The position numbers and the translations under genes are program-made. DNA of 64,000 nt, taken from assembly GCF_947242115.1 (NCBI RefSeq), contig NC_074711.1:43400463-43464462 (forward strand), written 5' to 3'. This stretch comes from Biomphalaria glabrata. Its lineage: Eukaryota > Mollusca > Gastropoda > Planorbidae. The notes under the pieces are model-generated. The model saw only the letters and a program-made list of their open reading frames with translations. It did not search any database and was not told the origin of the DNA. Within the stretch, counting starts at the first letter, position 1. Every line of letters starts with the position of its first letter. Below, one piece after another: positions 41,272 to 53,700 of this stretch.

Positions 41272-43536
41272 CAAGGCCGGCCTTAGGCCAATGCAACCTA
41301 TTCGTTCGCAGTGGGCCCCGCACTTTCGAAGGCCCCGAGCTAATTGTAGGTTTAAATTATTAAATTTAACCATTATAATTTTTTTGGCACCCTTATTTTC
41401 CAGTACCTCCAGGAAATCTCATGAAATTGCAAAATATACAAAAAAGTCCTTGAAATATCCTGAAAACTCATAAAAACCTTCTGACAAAATTGTCATTTTG
41501 AGGTGCCAATCCTACGCCCGATAATAAAAATTGCAATGTGAGCTTTCATTTAAAAATATTTATTGCAAAGAGGAATGTATTTTCAAATTTAAAAAAATCT
41601 TAATTTTGACATTATGCTTATTCCTACCCAGACTGGGCCCCGCGCAATCCGTTTGTATAGGGCCGGCGGGGGCCATGGGCGTAGCCAGGGTGGGTTTGGG
41701 GGGGTTCAACCCCCCCCCCGAAATGAAATCCCCCCCTGCGGGGAGGGGGGATCTGAATTTAGCGTCTGTTTTTGGCTTTGATTTTGTTTATTTTAGGTGA
41801 GATTTTAATACTAAACCATCACTTGCCCCAGCACAACAAAGAGGGTTTTGAGTTTAAAATCCCCTGCCCGGGAGGTTTTGAGTTTAAAACACCCTACCAG
41901 GGGTGGTCGAGTTTAAAACCCCCTACCAGGGGGGGTTCGAGTTTATAATCCCCTACCAGGGGGGGTTCGATTTTAAAACCTCCTACCGGGGGCTTTGAGT
42001 TTAAAACCCCATACCAGGGGTTTTTGCAGTTAAATCCCCCTCTTCTATAAAACAAATTTTAATAAATGCAAACGACAATCCCAGAATTCCAAGAGCACAG
42101 TTAAGGAAGATTTTGATTTTAAACACCCCTCCAAAATTTACGATAAACCCCCTCTTAAATATATAAAAAAAAGCAAAATTACACACTCAAAATTCTATGA
42201 ACGTAGCCAAAGGGGTTTTGAGTTTAAACCCCCCGCCAGTGGGGTTTGAAGCTAAAAAACACATCTTCAGTGTAACAAAAAAATCAAATTACGCACTCAA
42301 AATGCTATAATGCTATGAGCGTTGCCAAAAGGGGTTTTAAGTTTAAACCCCCCTTCAGAGGGGCTTGATGCTAAAAAATACCTCTTCAATATAAAAAAGC
42401 AAATTACACACTAAAATTATTTGAGAATAGCCAATCCTATTGGGGTTTTTAGGTTTAAACCCCTTTCCTACAGATGGCTTTTTTTAAAAGTTTAAAACCT
42501 CTCCAGATGGTCTTGAGTTTAAAATTCCCCTACACAGTGTTTTGAGCTTGAAAACGTCTATCTTCAATATTATTCTAATGCAAACTACAGTTACTAAATT
42601 CTATTGCCGTAGCTAAATGGGGTTTTGAATAATAATAATAAAAAAAACAACTCCAGAGATTTTTTAGTTTAAATCCACCAACAGATGATTTTGACGATAA
42701 AACTTCCCTTTTCGATATAAAATCTAAAGCAAATTAAAGTCACTTAATTCCAAGAGCGTATTCGAGATAGGTTACACATTTCTACCAGTGGCGGGGCTCC
42801 ATTAATAAAGTGCAATGAATAGTCATCTGCCGAAATTGAAAAACACTAAATGTGGCTCAACAAAGATGGCTAAGACATACTTTAGGAGTCAGTTATAGAG
42901 ATCGGGTCTAAATCAAGGAAATCCTATGCCGAAGTGGGAGTCGACCCCTTAGTAAGATTGTGATAGAGCGTCGCATGAGGTTTGCGGGGCATGTTCTCCG
43001 ACAAAATGAATTACGCATAAGAAGAGTTGCGATGACATCCTAGTACAACTTGGCGCCACATTTTCATGGAGGTCCTCGGGGCAGGTGGTAAGAGGCTTCA
43101 GACATTACCAGTAAACAGATTTTTATGGAAAAAGCTTGATGGCAAATGCGCAGAACGGCGCGGGAGGGTCTAAGTCAGTAAGAATAGCACATTAGGTTTT
43201 TGAAATAAAACTTTTTTAATAGCAGGAAAATGCAGTGTAGATACCTCAGAATATGCATTTTGTTGGCTTTCAATACCAGAAATAGTGCTTGGCGGCGGGG
43301 CTAAGCTCCTTGTGCTCCCCCAGACCCCCTTGCTGGCAATCACAGGGAATCTACAATTTTTTTCACTAACTCCAGGAAGAACCTATTCTAGGGCACAATA
43401 AACGTCTTCCGAAAGAATGGTCAGAATCTAATAAAGATGATGTACACACACACACATAAATCAATATTTTTTTTCGAGGGGGGGGGGGTCGGGGGGCCCG
43501 AAAAAAAATCCTGGCTACGCCCATGGGCCGGCCCTG
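41272..43536. mobile_element. hAT MITE with 8-bp duplication, interrupted by another element
   Basis: ATGTCAAG is repeated at 41264-41271 and 43537-43544. The termini are CAAGGCCGGCCTTAGG and GGGCCGGCCCTG, inverted, typical hAT ends. The left arm (41272-41673) holds AATTTTTTTGGCACCC and GACTGGGCCCCGCGC; the right arm is only about 11 bases because a second element inserted next to the terminus. The intact arrangement can be compared with 13323-13460. Non-coding. Confidence 0.85.
41674..43525 (+). mobile_element. CATGGGCGTAGCCAGG element, complete copy nested in the hAT MITE
   Basis: The best preserved copy, 1852 bp, with 16-base perfect inverted ends. Order: G/C hairpin; six or so GTTTTGAGTTTAAAACCCC units (41835-42010); about five 100-bp units with GAGCGTTGCCAAAAGGGG-like cores (42100-42640); LINE-like tail (42735-43180) ending CAGAACGGCGCGGGAGGG; TCAGAATATGCATTTTG and GGCGGCGGGGCT; an AC repeat; a G/C hairpin. 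No transposase. Confidence 0.8.
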
Positions 43537-43710
43537 ATGTCAAGCGGGTGTCATACTGAAATATTGCAATTAGATAATAAACATTTCGAAATATCTTTGA
43601 AACTGTGACTATATAATTTCGTCTGCATTTATAGTTTATCGTGGTTTATTATATTATTAAAATTTTTCACTTATCAATACCTATTTTTACGTATTTTGTA
43701 TTCTACACCG

Positions 43711-43745
43711 GGTCATAGACTATATATAATATATGGTCTATGACC
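43711..43745. repeat. 35-bp palindrome (GGTCATAGAC ... GTCTATGACC)
   Basis: The arms GGTCATAGAC and GTCTATGACC pair exactly around an ATATATAATATAT-type centre, and pairing extends outward with one mismatch. It looks like two element ends brought together or a micro-MITE. Flanked by a CA microsatellite. Confidence 0.7.
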
Positions 43746-43879
43746 GGGTACACACAAAAACACACACACACCACCTTGACCTTACTATTTATAGATTAGC
43801 CTGTATGTATGAAAATCTATGAATATTTTAATTCAGTGAGTGATTTAGAACATTCACTCATTTTTTTGCAAACCATTTA

Positions 43880-44720
43880 CTCTAGAATACTCTAGATTCT
43901 AGATCTAGATCTAAAATAGAAGTTCTATTATTAGCAACATATAACTCAATAATATAAATGTACCAATCTAGGTATCTGTGTGAACTGTGTGTAGGTCTAG
44001 ATCTAGTACTTAAAATTTAGAATTAGACTCGAGTCTAGAGTCTAGATCTGTCTACTTATTGAACTTATTCTACTAGATCTAGATCTAGAATCTAGATCTT
44101 TATTCTAGAATCTAGATACTTTTTTTTTTACTAGATCTAGATCTAGATCTACAAGTAACAAGACAGTCAGTTACAAGTAGATCTAGCATCTACAAAAAGA
44201 AAAATGTTGTTTCAGTGATGAGTGAAGTCTAGCTAGATCTAGAATAGATAATATATATCTATATGTAGATCTAGATTGACTAGATTCTAGACTGCTGCTA
44301 GACAGATCGAGTTGCTAGACTCACTGCTAGAGTTAAGAGTAGCCTAGAGCCTAGAGACTGTCATTGTCACTAGACTAGAAGAACTAGAGTGTGACTAGAG
44401 ACTACACGTAGACCTGACTAGAGTAAGAGTACTAAACTAAGTTAACTTAGATCTAGAGTCTAGATAAGTCTAAGACTCAAGCAAGTCACTCACTACTATA
44501 AGTATACTATAATAATAAGTTACTAGAGTAGAGTAATCAAGAGTCTAGATCTATCTAGAATCTAGAGTTGAGTTACTTAAGATACTCAGTTAGACTTAGA
44601 TCTAGACTACTTTAGTACTTAGAGTTTAGAAGTATAGATAGTACTGATAGTAGATTGATACTAGAGTCTAGGGCAGGTCTAATCACTAATCAAGTAGCAG
44701 ATCCATGTCCATGTAGAAAA
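43880..44720. repeat. AGATCTAG-rich cluster upstream of KCTD9 exon 1
   Basis: Very dense CTAGATCTAGATC, GAGTCTAGATC and AGACTAG motifs run right up to the start codon at 44721, so this would be promoter or 5' UTR. A smaller patch continues at 44930-45065. Confidence 0.75.
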
Positions 44721-47700
44721 ATGCGAATAACAGTCTTTCAAAATGGTACAAATAGTAATGGAAAGGTATGTAAATCATGAATGATTTATTATAAATATTA
44801 TATAAATGATATTAATATTAAATGTAGATTAGTTTAATTTTAGAATTTAGATCTCTAATTCTTATTATGTCTTATAAGTGCCAATACAGCTTGGGTCAGC
44901 AGTGCGACAGTGTTGCAGGACTGTATTGTCTAGAATCTAGATCTATCAAATCTATGTTAAAGGGGCCTTCGATGGGAAGTTTTATCGTTTAATTAGATCT
45001 ATATAGATCTATAATTGGTCTATAATTATATAGATCTAGATTTAATAGAATTTAGATCTATTACAGTTTGCTGCAAACTGCCTAAGGGTCACCAGTTCCT
45101 GATTTTTCCTTAGTAGGTACTTTGAGAAAAATTCCAAAATAAATACATTGGCACCTTGAGAAGTGAGCTACTCTACATACGAGTAATTCAAGATACGAGC
45201 AGCATCGAGAGCGAAATTTCTATTCATTTTATGAGCGACAATTTGAGTTACGAGTTGAGTTTAAGAGCTAAGACCTATCAACAATGATCATGGGAAATCG
45301 GATCCTTCTGTTCTCACTTGGAATAGAAACCATAATTGTTAGCATGGGAAAATGGGGAGAATTTGCCTCAGCTCAGCCACTACGTGGATAAAAACAGCAG
45401 AGAATGTACACCAAAAAAGGCAAGAACCGATGATCAGTGCTAGCTTACGCACGCAAAGTTAGAACCAAATAATTGGGTTTACTCAATTTTATATGGGAAA
45501 ATTTTTTCGAGATACGAGTAGATCAACTTACGAGCTCAGGTCTGGAACGAATTGAACTCGTATCTCTATAACAAAAGAAACTATCTAAATCTAGAATCTA
45601 GTTATGTAGAGCTTGCTGAGAAACAAGTTTATCTTTCTGTTATAGAATTTAGATAGGAGCAAAGCTAGATGCCATTTTATGTGTATGTGACAAGTCAAAA
45701 GCTTGCTGTCAGAGTCACTCATACTTATCACAGAATTAATTATATTTTATCATTATTTATTTATTTTATTTTAATTATTTCCCCGTCCTATCCCCAATTT
45801 CTTCACCCGACCCACCTTTTCCTAGTCTCACTAGACTGAGTCCACCACCTTGGCGTCCTTTCATTTATCTTCCCTTGACCGGGGTAAAGATAAACACATT
45901 CTCTTTGATCGTACCGGCCAGATGTCTGACGGGCGCAGTTGACACCACCTTGTGTGGAATGCAAGTCACTCTTCCCCCCCCCCCCCCCATCACCCCCACT
46001 TGTCCCACGACTCTCTTTGATCTAGGAGATTACTCGAGTCAAACTCTCGACGCTCCAAGGTGCGACTCCCATCTCAAGTCTAATTCACCCACGTGTAGGA
46101 TAATTCTTAGCCTAGGACATTTCCTGTTTCCGCCCACATTTTCCAGGCCTATATATAAGGTAGATTAAATCAACCAGACCCAGACATTTCCTGTTTCCGC
46201 CCACATTTTCCAGGCCTATATATAAGGTAGATTAAATCAACCAGACCCGCTTATTTCTCTATCGCTGTCAATCGAGTCTGGACTTCATACATTCTTACTC
46301 CTAGAGGAATACCTGGTGGTAAGCCGAACTTAATCACAAGTTCCATCTTAATTACTTTGCGCATATTTCTCACTGGAGATCATCATGTGTATTTTATTAC
46401 TTCACTTATATTTAATTAGTGCATTGTGTATTTCTCACTGTCGTAAGTAGAAAACATAAACATGTCCCATGTATGTATTTAAGTATTGCATTAATCTATT
46501 AATGCTGCGTTGCTCAATTGATTGTTGAATCAACCATGTATATATTTGTACATCTTATTTTATTTCCTTTATCTCGGCTGTCCGCCTTGATAATTTTACT
46601 AGCGCACTGATACTGCGTTTAGAAGAGAAGATATATGTATTATCTCCCCTTTACTCATTTTACTATAACGAGAGTTGCGCCCCTTGAACAGACACCCTCT
46701 CCATTCAAGCGCGCTCCATTGTTCTCGGCCGGCGGTCATATGTAAACAAACCGTCATGGTCGCTGACCACCGCCCATTCCCCCCCCCCCCTTCTCTTCCA
46801 ACTTGTGTTGATTGAGATTATTATTTCCCATTTTATGTACATTTTTATATTGCTACTATCAGCAATCTATTTTTCCATATCCCATTTGTCATCATCTCCC
46901 CATTGTGCTCTAAAGCAATTTCACCAATCTGACGAATGCACCTCAGTCGAGGGCATTGATAAGATGCATGAGAGACATGTCCTAACTTGTCTTTATTTAT
47001 CTGCAGCCTCCCTCAGGTGTCTGCCTATGTGCTTAGTGCTATTCAGCACTGCACTTGCCTATTTATTTGGCATTATCTGCCTATTTATCGGATCACTTGT
47101 CTACTTGCTATTGAGTATCATCTACTGCCTACGTGGATCTACTAAACTCTACTACTTGGCGCTATTGGCCTTGCCCGCCTATTTGACAGCCCACCTGTCA
47201 ATTTATTAGGTGCGACGTCCCTATAGACCCAGATCTGTGCGAGATGTCATAGCTACGCCAACCCTCTGCAACTCACTGGACATATCCTGCTCATTACGCT
47301 GCCCACGGCAGATCAGCTCTGCCCGCAGTAACCTTGTGCCCACAGTAGCCGGCCACCCGCCCTACTGTGCCCACTACAGATATTAGAACTTTGGATTGAG
47401 ACTCCACAAGAACTATATCACCTGCGTCCCTCTACCCGCTATAGCGCCACCTCCAGCTGCAGAACCTCAAGCCAGGATCACAGCCAGCTGCGACATCAAC
47501 AGGACAACCAGCTAAGTTCAGAAGACAAAGTGACATACTCTCTTATTAAGTACAAGAGTGATGATTAGACATAGTATTCACTAGTGATAGATGCAAACCC
47601 TCCCCCTTTTTATTCTTTTATGTAAATAAATATTCTTCATTTTAACTTTGTATCTTTCTTTCATTGCTTGTCTCATTGCGTGCCTGCTCCCGATTTATAT

Positions 47701-50700
47701 GGTGATGGGTTGGTGTGTGATAGCTTTAAAAAATAATCATCCCCTAGACATTAAACGTGCCAAACACATGTCACTTTCCCCAACCTGTCACAGTGTATAA
47801 AAATGGACTATAGAAAATTATGTCAGATAAACTGTGATTGATGTGTAGCACATCATAACTTTATAACCATGATAGATGGAAGCTTGAAATTTGGAACAAG
47901 TATACCCAATTATATGCTTTTTAATTTCAATGCTTCATCTTGCATGCAGCTATAATTCATTCACAGCTAATCCTATCTTTTGTAAAAGACTTTTATCCTT
48001 TTTCTAGAATGCCGTTTGGTAGAAACTTCCTCAGCTTTATATATTCATATATATATAATGCAAAATAACACCTTGATAGCATTATCTCCATTAGGTTGAA
48101 CAAAGATAATCCTTAAAACAATGCATTATACTTGATGATATCAACAAGAATTTCTAATGTCTGGCGCTGTAGGTCGCTGCGTCATGGATTAGCCCAAACT
48201 TGCCTTAATGAACAGAATTATTTTTTTTAAACACAACTTTATGATGGAAATATTGATTTTAATATTAAAGTCATAGATTGTTATAGAAGTTACAATTTCT
48301 CCACTTAGCCATTTTGAAAAATTGCCTAAGTTGGCATCATTTATAACTGATAATACAGCATGTTGGGGTATTTTTTTTTTTTTAATTTTGGAGGACAAAA
48401 TTGCATTAATAAATAAAAAAATAGCAATTTTAATCATTCTTACCTAAGACTATACTGTAAATTTTCTAAATAAGCATGACTTTTCATTTGTTGACAATGT
48501 GGTATCATTGAAAAGCTTAGGAATCCTCCTTTAAGATTATCACAAGCGTTTTTTCAAAATTGAAGCAAATGTAACAAAAACAATCAGTCATCTATCCACA
48601 CTGTTTCAAAACTATATAGCAGCTAATGTAGCAGTTTATAGGACAGTACAGTAAGAATGTCAAAGTATCTTGTAGGGTTGACTCCCGAAGCCTTTCCCAT
48701 GTTTGGGTATACGGTATAGCTGCAAGGCAGCAGAGGTTTGAATTAAGAGTTTTCCTTCTCCTTGGTGGAAAGTCAGCCAACGTTAGCTACCGCCTCCTGC
48801 CCAAAGCTTACTGGTTTGTGCACCAGTTACTTGCCTTTGCAATGATGTAGCATCCATGGGGTTCACTGAACCTGGGCCCATGACAAATAGGGGCCCATAA
48901 GGCAAATTATAAATTAAAAACAAAAAGGTGTTGAATGTAATAATTCAAATTGATTAAATTCTTAATTTTACTTATCATCAGTGGCGTAGCATCCATGGCA
49001 CGAAGGTGTTCAATGAACCCGAGGTCACGACCATTAGGGGCCCACAGCCAGTGACGTAGAAACATATGGGGGGGCTCATTGCGTTTGGACCCATAGTTTG
49101 TGCCCAATTGGTGCCCACACTTGGGGATGACACTTGGAACTTTTGTAAAAGCCGATTTAAAACTACTCACATTGGAATGTTTTTTGGTCAATATATAGAC
49201 TACTCGATTTTTTTTCTGTTAATTAATTTTTCTAAATTAGTTTTATTTAAGGGGGGGGAGGCCCAACAATTTCTTTTTTAACCCATGCCCACGGGTAACT
49301 TGCTATGCTACTGCTAATCATTCATTCATCATGTTATTTATTAAATTTATTATTAAAATAAAATATAATTAACCTTTTTAAAGTAAGAGACATCGTTTCA
49401 TTTGTCTGCTACTATTTCAACAAAAAACTTTTTGAAGAAGACGTTTCAAAATGTCTTTGTTTTCGTGATTCTTTGCTTTTTTCTTGTATCAGAATGGTCG
49501 AAATTCTCCATCTTTATATTGACAACTTTTGTGTAAAAAAAAGAAGGTTCGTGAGACCACGGCAATTACTGTCTCCATCATAAATGAACAGACCAATGGC
49601 TATAGGGGATTATTTCAACCAATATGCGCTATATGTTTACTGTATAATACACAAATAAAAAAAGCAATAGGTACTGTACCGCAGGTTGATGAGTTCTATG
49701 ACTTTGTGCGAAATTTGCATGTGTTTTTTGCTCACAGTATACTAAAATGGTCGCTTCTGCAAGTCAATAAGGAGTGTATAATTTACAGGACAATTAACAT
49801 TGTGTCATACATGGTGGTCATCAAAGTACTGAGAACTCAAAGCCATGTGATTTACATATTTAAATGTGCTTAAAGGGTTAACACAAATAATTTTCTCCAA
49901 AGGGACAAAAATATAAAGTACAATTTATCAAGGAATAGTTATAAAAACTCGATACATGGTTCTGTTTATTGGCAAGTTCAAAAGTGTGAAAGCAATCAAA
50001 GTTAGTTTTTTTTCATTTACTTACTTAGCTACTCTGATAAGGGAATATATATTAAAACATTTGTTTGTTAATATTAAACACCCAAAGTTACTTTTAAGAA
50101 GTGATATAAGCCTATAGTGTAATGATACATTTTAATTAGGCCTACGTCTAATAAGTGTTAAATGAACTGAGAGTAATTACACCATTACTTCCAGAAGGTA
50201 GTAGGCCTACCCAAATTGATTTAAAATGTACTGGTGCATATCTTATATAATACAGACATTACTTCAAAAAAGAAGATGATTACGTCCTACGCGTCATGCA
50301 TCTAGTCAATGCATGTTAACCAATGACTTAAATTCTGCCAAGTCACTGGTTTTCCTGACTAGCTCAGGCAACCCATTCCATGCTCTAATAGCACTAGGGA
50401 AGAAGGAGTATTTGTACAAATTTGTCCTAGCATATGGGATGAGGAATGTGCCTTTATCTTTGTGTCTTTCAGAGTATTTTATTAAATTTTGTTTTTGTAT
50501 TTGAAGATTATGGTTCAGTGTTTTATGTATAATTGCTACTTTACTTTTGAGTCTTCTGTCCTGAAGGCTTTCTAAATTTAGTGATTTTACTAAAGGTGTT
50601 ACTCTAGTTAAGTGTGAATATTTGTTTGTTATGAATCTCACTGCTCTATTTTGTGTCTGTTCCAGTTTCTTAATGTTATCTTGAGTTGAGGGGTCCCAAA

Positions 50701-53700
50701 CGCAGGATGCATATTCTATTATTGGCCTAACCAAGGTTAAAAAACATTTTAGATTTATGTTCTTATTTGATTTATAGAAATTTCTTTTAATAAATCCTAA
50801 TGCTTTGTTTGATTTTTTTATAGCCACATCAATATGTGGATTCCATGACAGTTTTTCATTTATTATAACACCTAGGTATTTTGCGTTTTTAGTCTGTGTT
50901 ACTGGTTTGCCATGAATAAGATAAGTGGAATTAATTTGTTTTAGTTTTTTTGTTACTCTTAACAACTGACATTTTTCTGGGTGGAAAGACATGCTCCAAT
51001 TTGATTCCCATTTCTGTAATTCATCTAATTCTCTTTGTAAAATATCTGTGTCTTGTGTTGTTTTTTATTGTTCTATATATTATGCAATCGTCTGCAAATA
51101 TTCTGACTTTTGTTCCTGAGGTAATGCAATTTGGTAAATCGTTTATCTAAATTAAGAAAAGTAGTGGACCTAAGACAGTTCCTTGAGGTACACCTGAGTT
51201 TACTGTTATCAGTGTTGATTTAGAGCCATTTATTATTACAGTTTGTTCTCTCCCTATCAGAAAATCTTTAATCCACTGATGCAATGGACCATTAATGCTG
51301 AAACCTTTTAATTTTTTAAGCAAACTATACGTGATTACTAGATTAGTTTTGTCATAATCTTGGGGATAGGGCCCACCAAGCATTTTATAGATAGTGAAGT
51401 ACTCATTTCCATGGCTGCTTTTGGCAGTGAGAACCTTATGGAACCTTGCAATAATAATACATCTAAATTTATAATTTATATAGATCTAGATTAGACTAGA
51501 TCTGTGTCTAATTTTGATAAAAAGTCTACCTTTATTCGTAGACATATGACAAGGATAGATGGTTTAAACTTAAATTAATGTACATTCATGTCAAAGTTAA
51601 CTTGAAGATCTAGATTGAGTCATGTTTGGCACTATAGGATTATTTTACTCTATTTAATGAAAGTACTGTACAATATTTAGAGACATCCCTTTTCATCCTC
51701 ATTTAGAAAGCTGCTTCTGGTTATTTAGACTACAATAAATGTATTATTAAATCCAATCAGGTGTTAGCTGTTGGAAGCTGTTTGGAAACATTGTTTGCAG
51801 ACATCAGACGTAAACTTAGTTTGAATGTGACCATATTATATAATCATCTAGGTGGTGAAATTGATGATATTACTTTAATAAGGTAAACATATCTTTTTTT
51901 GCTCTTTTCATCTGTTCTTTAGTAGCACTTCTAAATCCCCCAGCTTCAGCAAGCATCAGTTAACATTGAGGTATTCTTGATACTTTGCCCTTCTCTAATA
52001 TCCAGACAACTGTACAACTGTAAAGTTCCCCTTTCAAACTTTGCGATCTATAGGACAGATGATGTAAAGGTTGAGGGTATCGTGTGGCTAGTATAACAAC
52101 CAACTTCTCAGAGGCGCCCTAAAGATCCAAAAATTAAAAAGCCCAGTCTTCACCAGGATTCGAACCTCAGTTGAGGAGCCAATTGATTTACCACTCAGCC
52201 ACCATTCCTCCTCAGACAGCAGTAGTCTGATTAATTTATTAAAACAAACCAAAAAACTCAAATGGTTTGTCATTTATATGAAACTGATTGCATTGCTTTA
52301 GGTAGGGATGAAAGAATACCTCATCTGTCTGTCACTAAACACAGTGCTCTCATAGGGGTCATTTTTCCAATGGCATATCCCACACAGTAGGGATGGTAAA
52401 TAGAAGGAAAATAAGATGGTCACCTGGGGTGCTTTGCCTTTGGCATCATTATCCAGCCCTTGGAAAAAACAAGTGTGACAAAAATCTCATTTTGTCTAAA
52501 AGATTGCTCTCATCCAGGATAATTATATTGTGGGGAGCCATATCATTGACCTACAGTCCCCAAATATGTGGCCTTGACTCTCGTTGTGACAAATAGCTTG
52601 TAAGAATGACAAATGAATTCCTTAACCCTTCCCTGGGAACTCTTATTTTCTCTTATTTTCTCTCGCCTTCTTACTCTTACTTTCATGAGACCCATTATGT
52701 ATGTTTACCAGGGTCACCTTGATCAACTTTCCCTTCCCCCATATCTAGAAGGAAGAATCTATAAGAAATATTTTTTTTTATTATACTCCTTTTCTATGTT
52801 CACCTGCACACAAGCATTTTCCAATGTCCTCATCCTACCTACATCACTTCCCCCCCCCCCCTTTCTATGCAAACCTCTTCTCTAGAACAAAGACATTTTA
52901 TACATTGATGCTAACTGGTGAAGTGGACAACTTGTATTTATGAGACATAATTCAGTTGTTAGGATATTTTTAAAAAACCAAATTATCCATCACTTCCACA
53001 TATTTGGCGTGATAGGATAGGATTTTCGTGATCAGGCTTAATATATAATGCATAATTTGTGAAGAAATGTAAAAAGATTCCGAAATTTTACAAAGAGAAT
53101 AAGATAAATTATTGAAATGGGTATCAAATTAGAGCATGTCTTTCCACCCAGAAAAATGTCAATTGTTAAGACTAACAAAAAACATAAAAAAAAACAAATA
53201 AATGTTACCTACATATCTTATTTATGGTAAATCAGTTACACAGACAAAAAACTCATAATATATAATGTTATAATAAATGAAAAACTGTCATGGAATCCCC
53301 ATATTGATGAAATAATTAAAAATCAAACAAAGCTTTATGGTTTATTAAAAGAAATTTTTACAAACAAGAAGATAAAACTAAAATGTTATTTATCATTGGT
53401 TATATAGGCCAATATTAGAATATAAGCATTTTCTGATTGGGACCCCTCAACCCAAGAAAACATAAAGAAACTAGAACATCCGCAAAATAGAGCAGTGAGA
53501 TTTATAACAAATGAAAATTCACATTTGATTAGAGTAACACCTTTAGTAAAATCACTAAATTTTAGAGACCCTTCAGAATAGAAGACTAAAGTAAAGAAGC
53601 AATAATAAATAAAACACTGAATTATAATCTACAAATGCAAAAACAAAACCTAATAAAAATACACAGAAAGACACAAAGATAAAGGCACATTTCTTATTCA

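Noticed and set aside
46805-47209. 134-codon hydrophobic open frame with several membrane-like segments
   Set aside because: Pyrimidine-rich sequence inside the possible LTR; no motif, no splice partner, composition explains the hydrophobicity.
49529-49873. 114-codon open frame in KCTD9 intron 1
   Set aside because: No recognisable domain or good splice context; within chance length for this composition.
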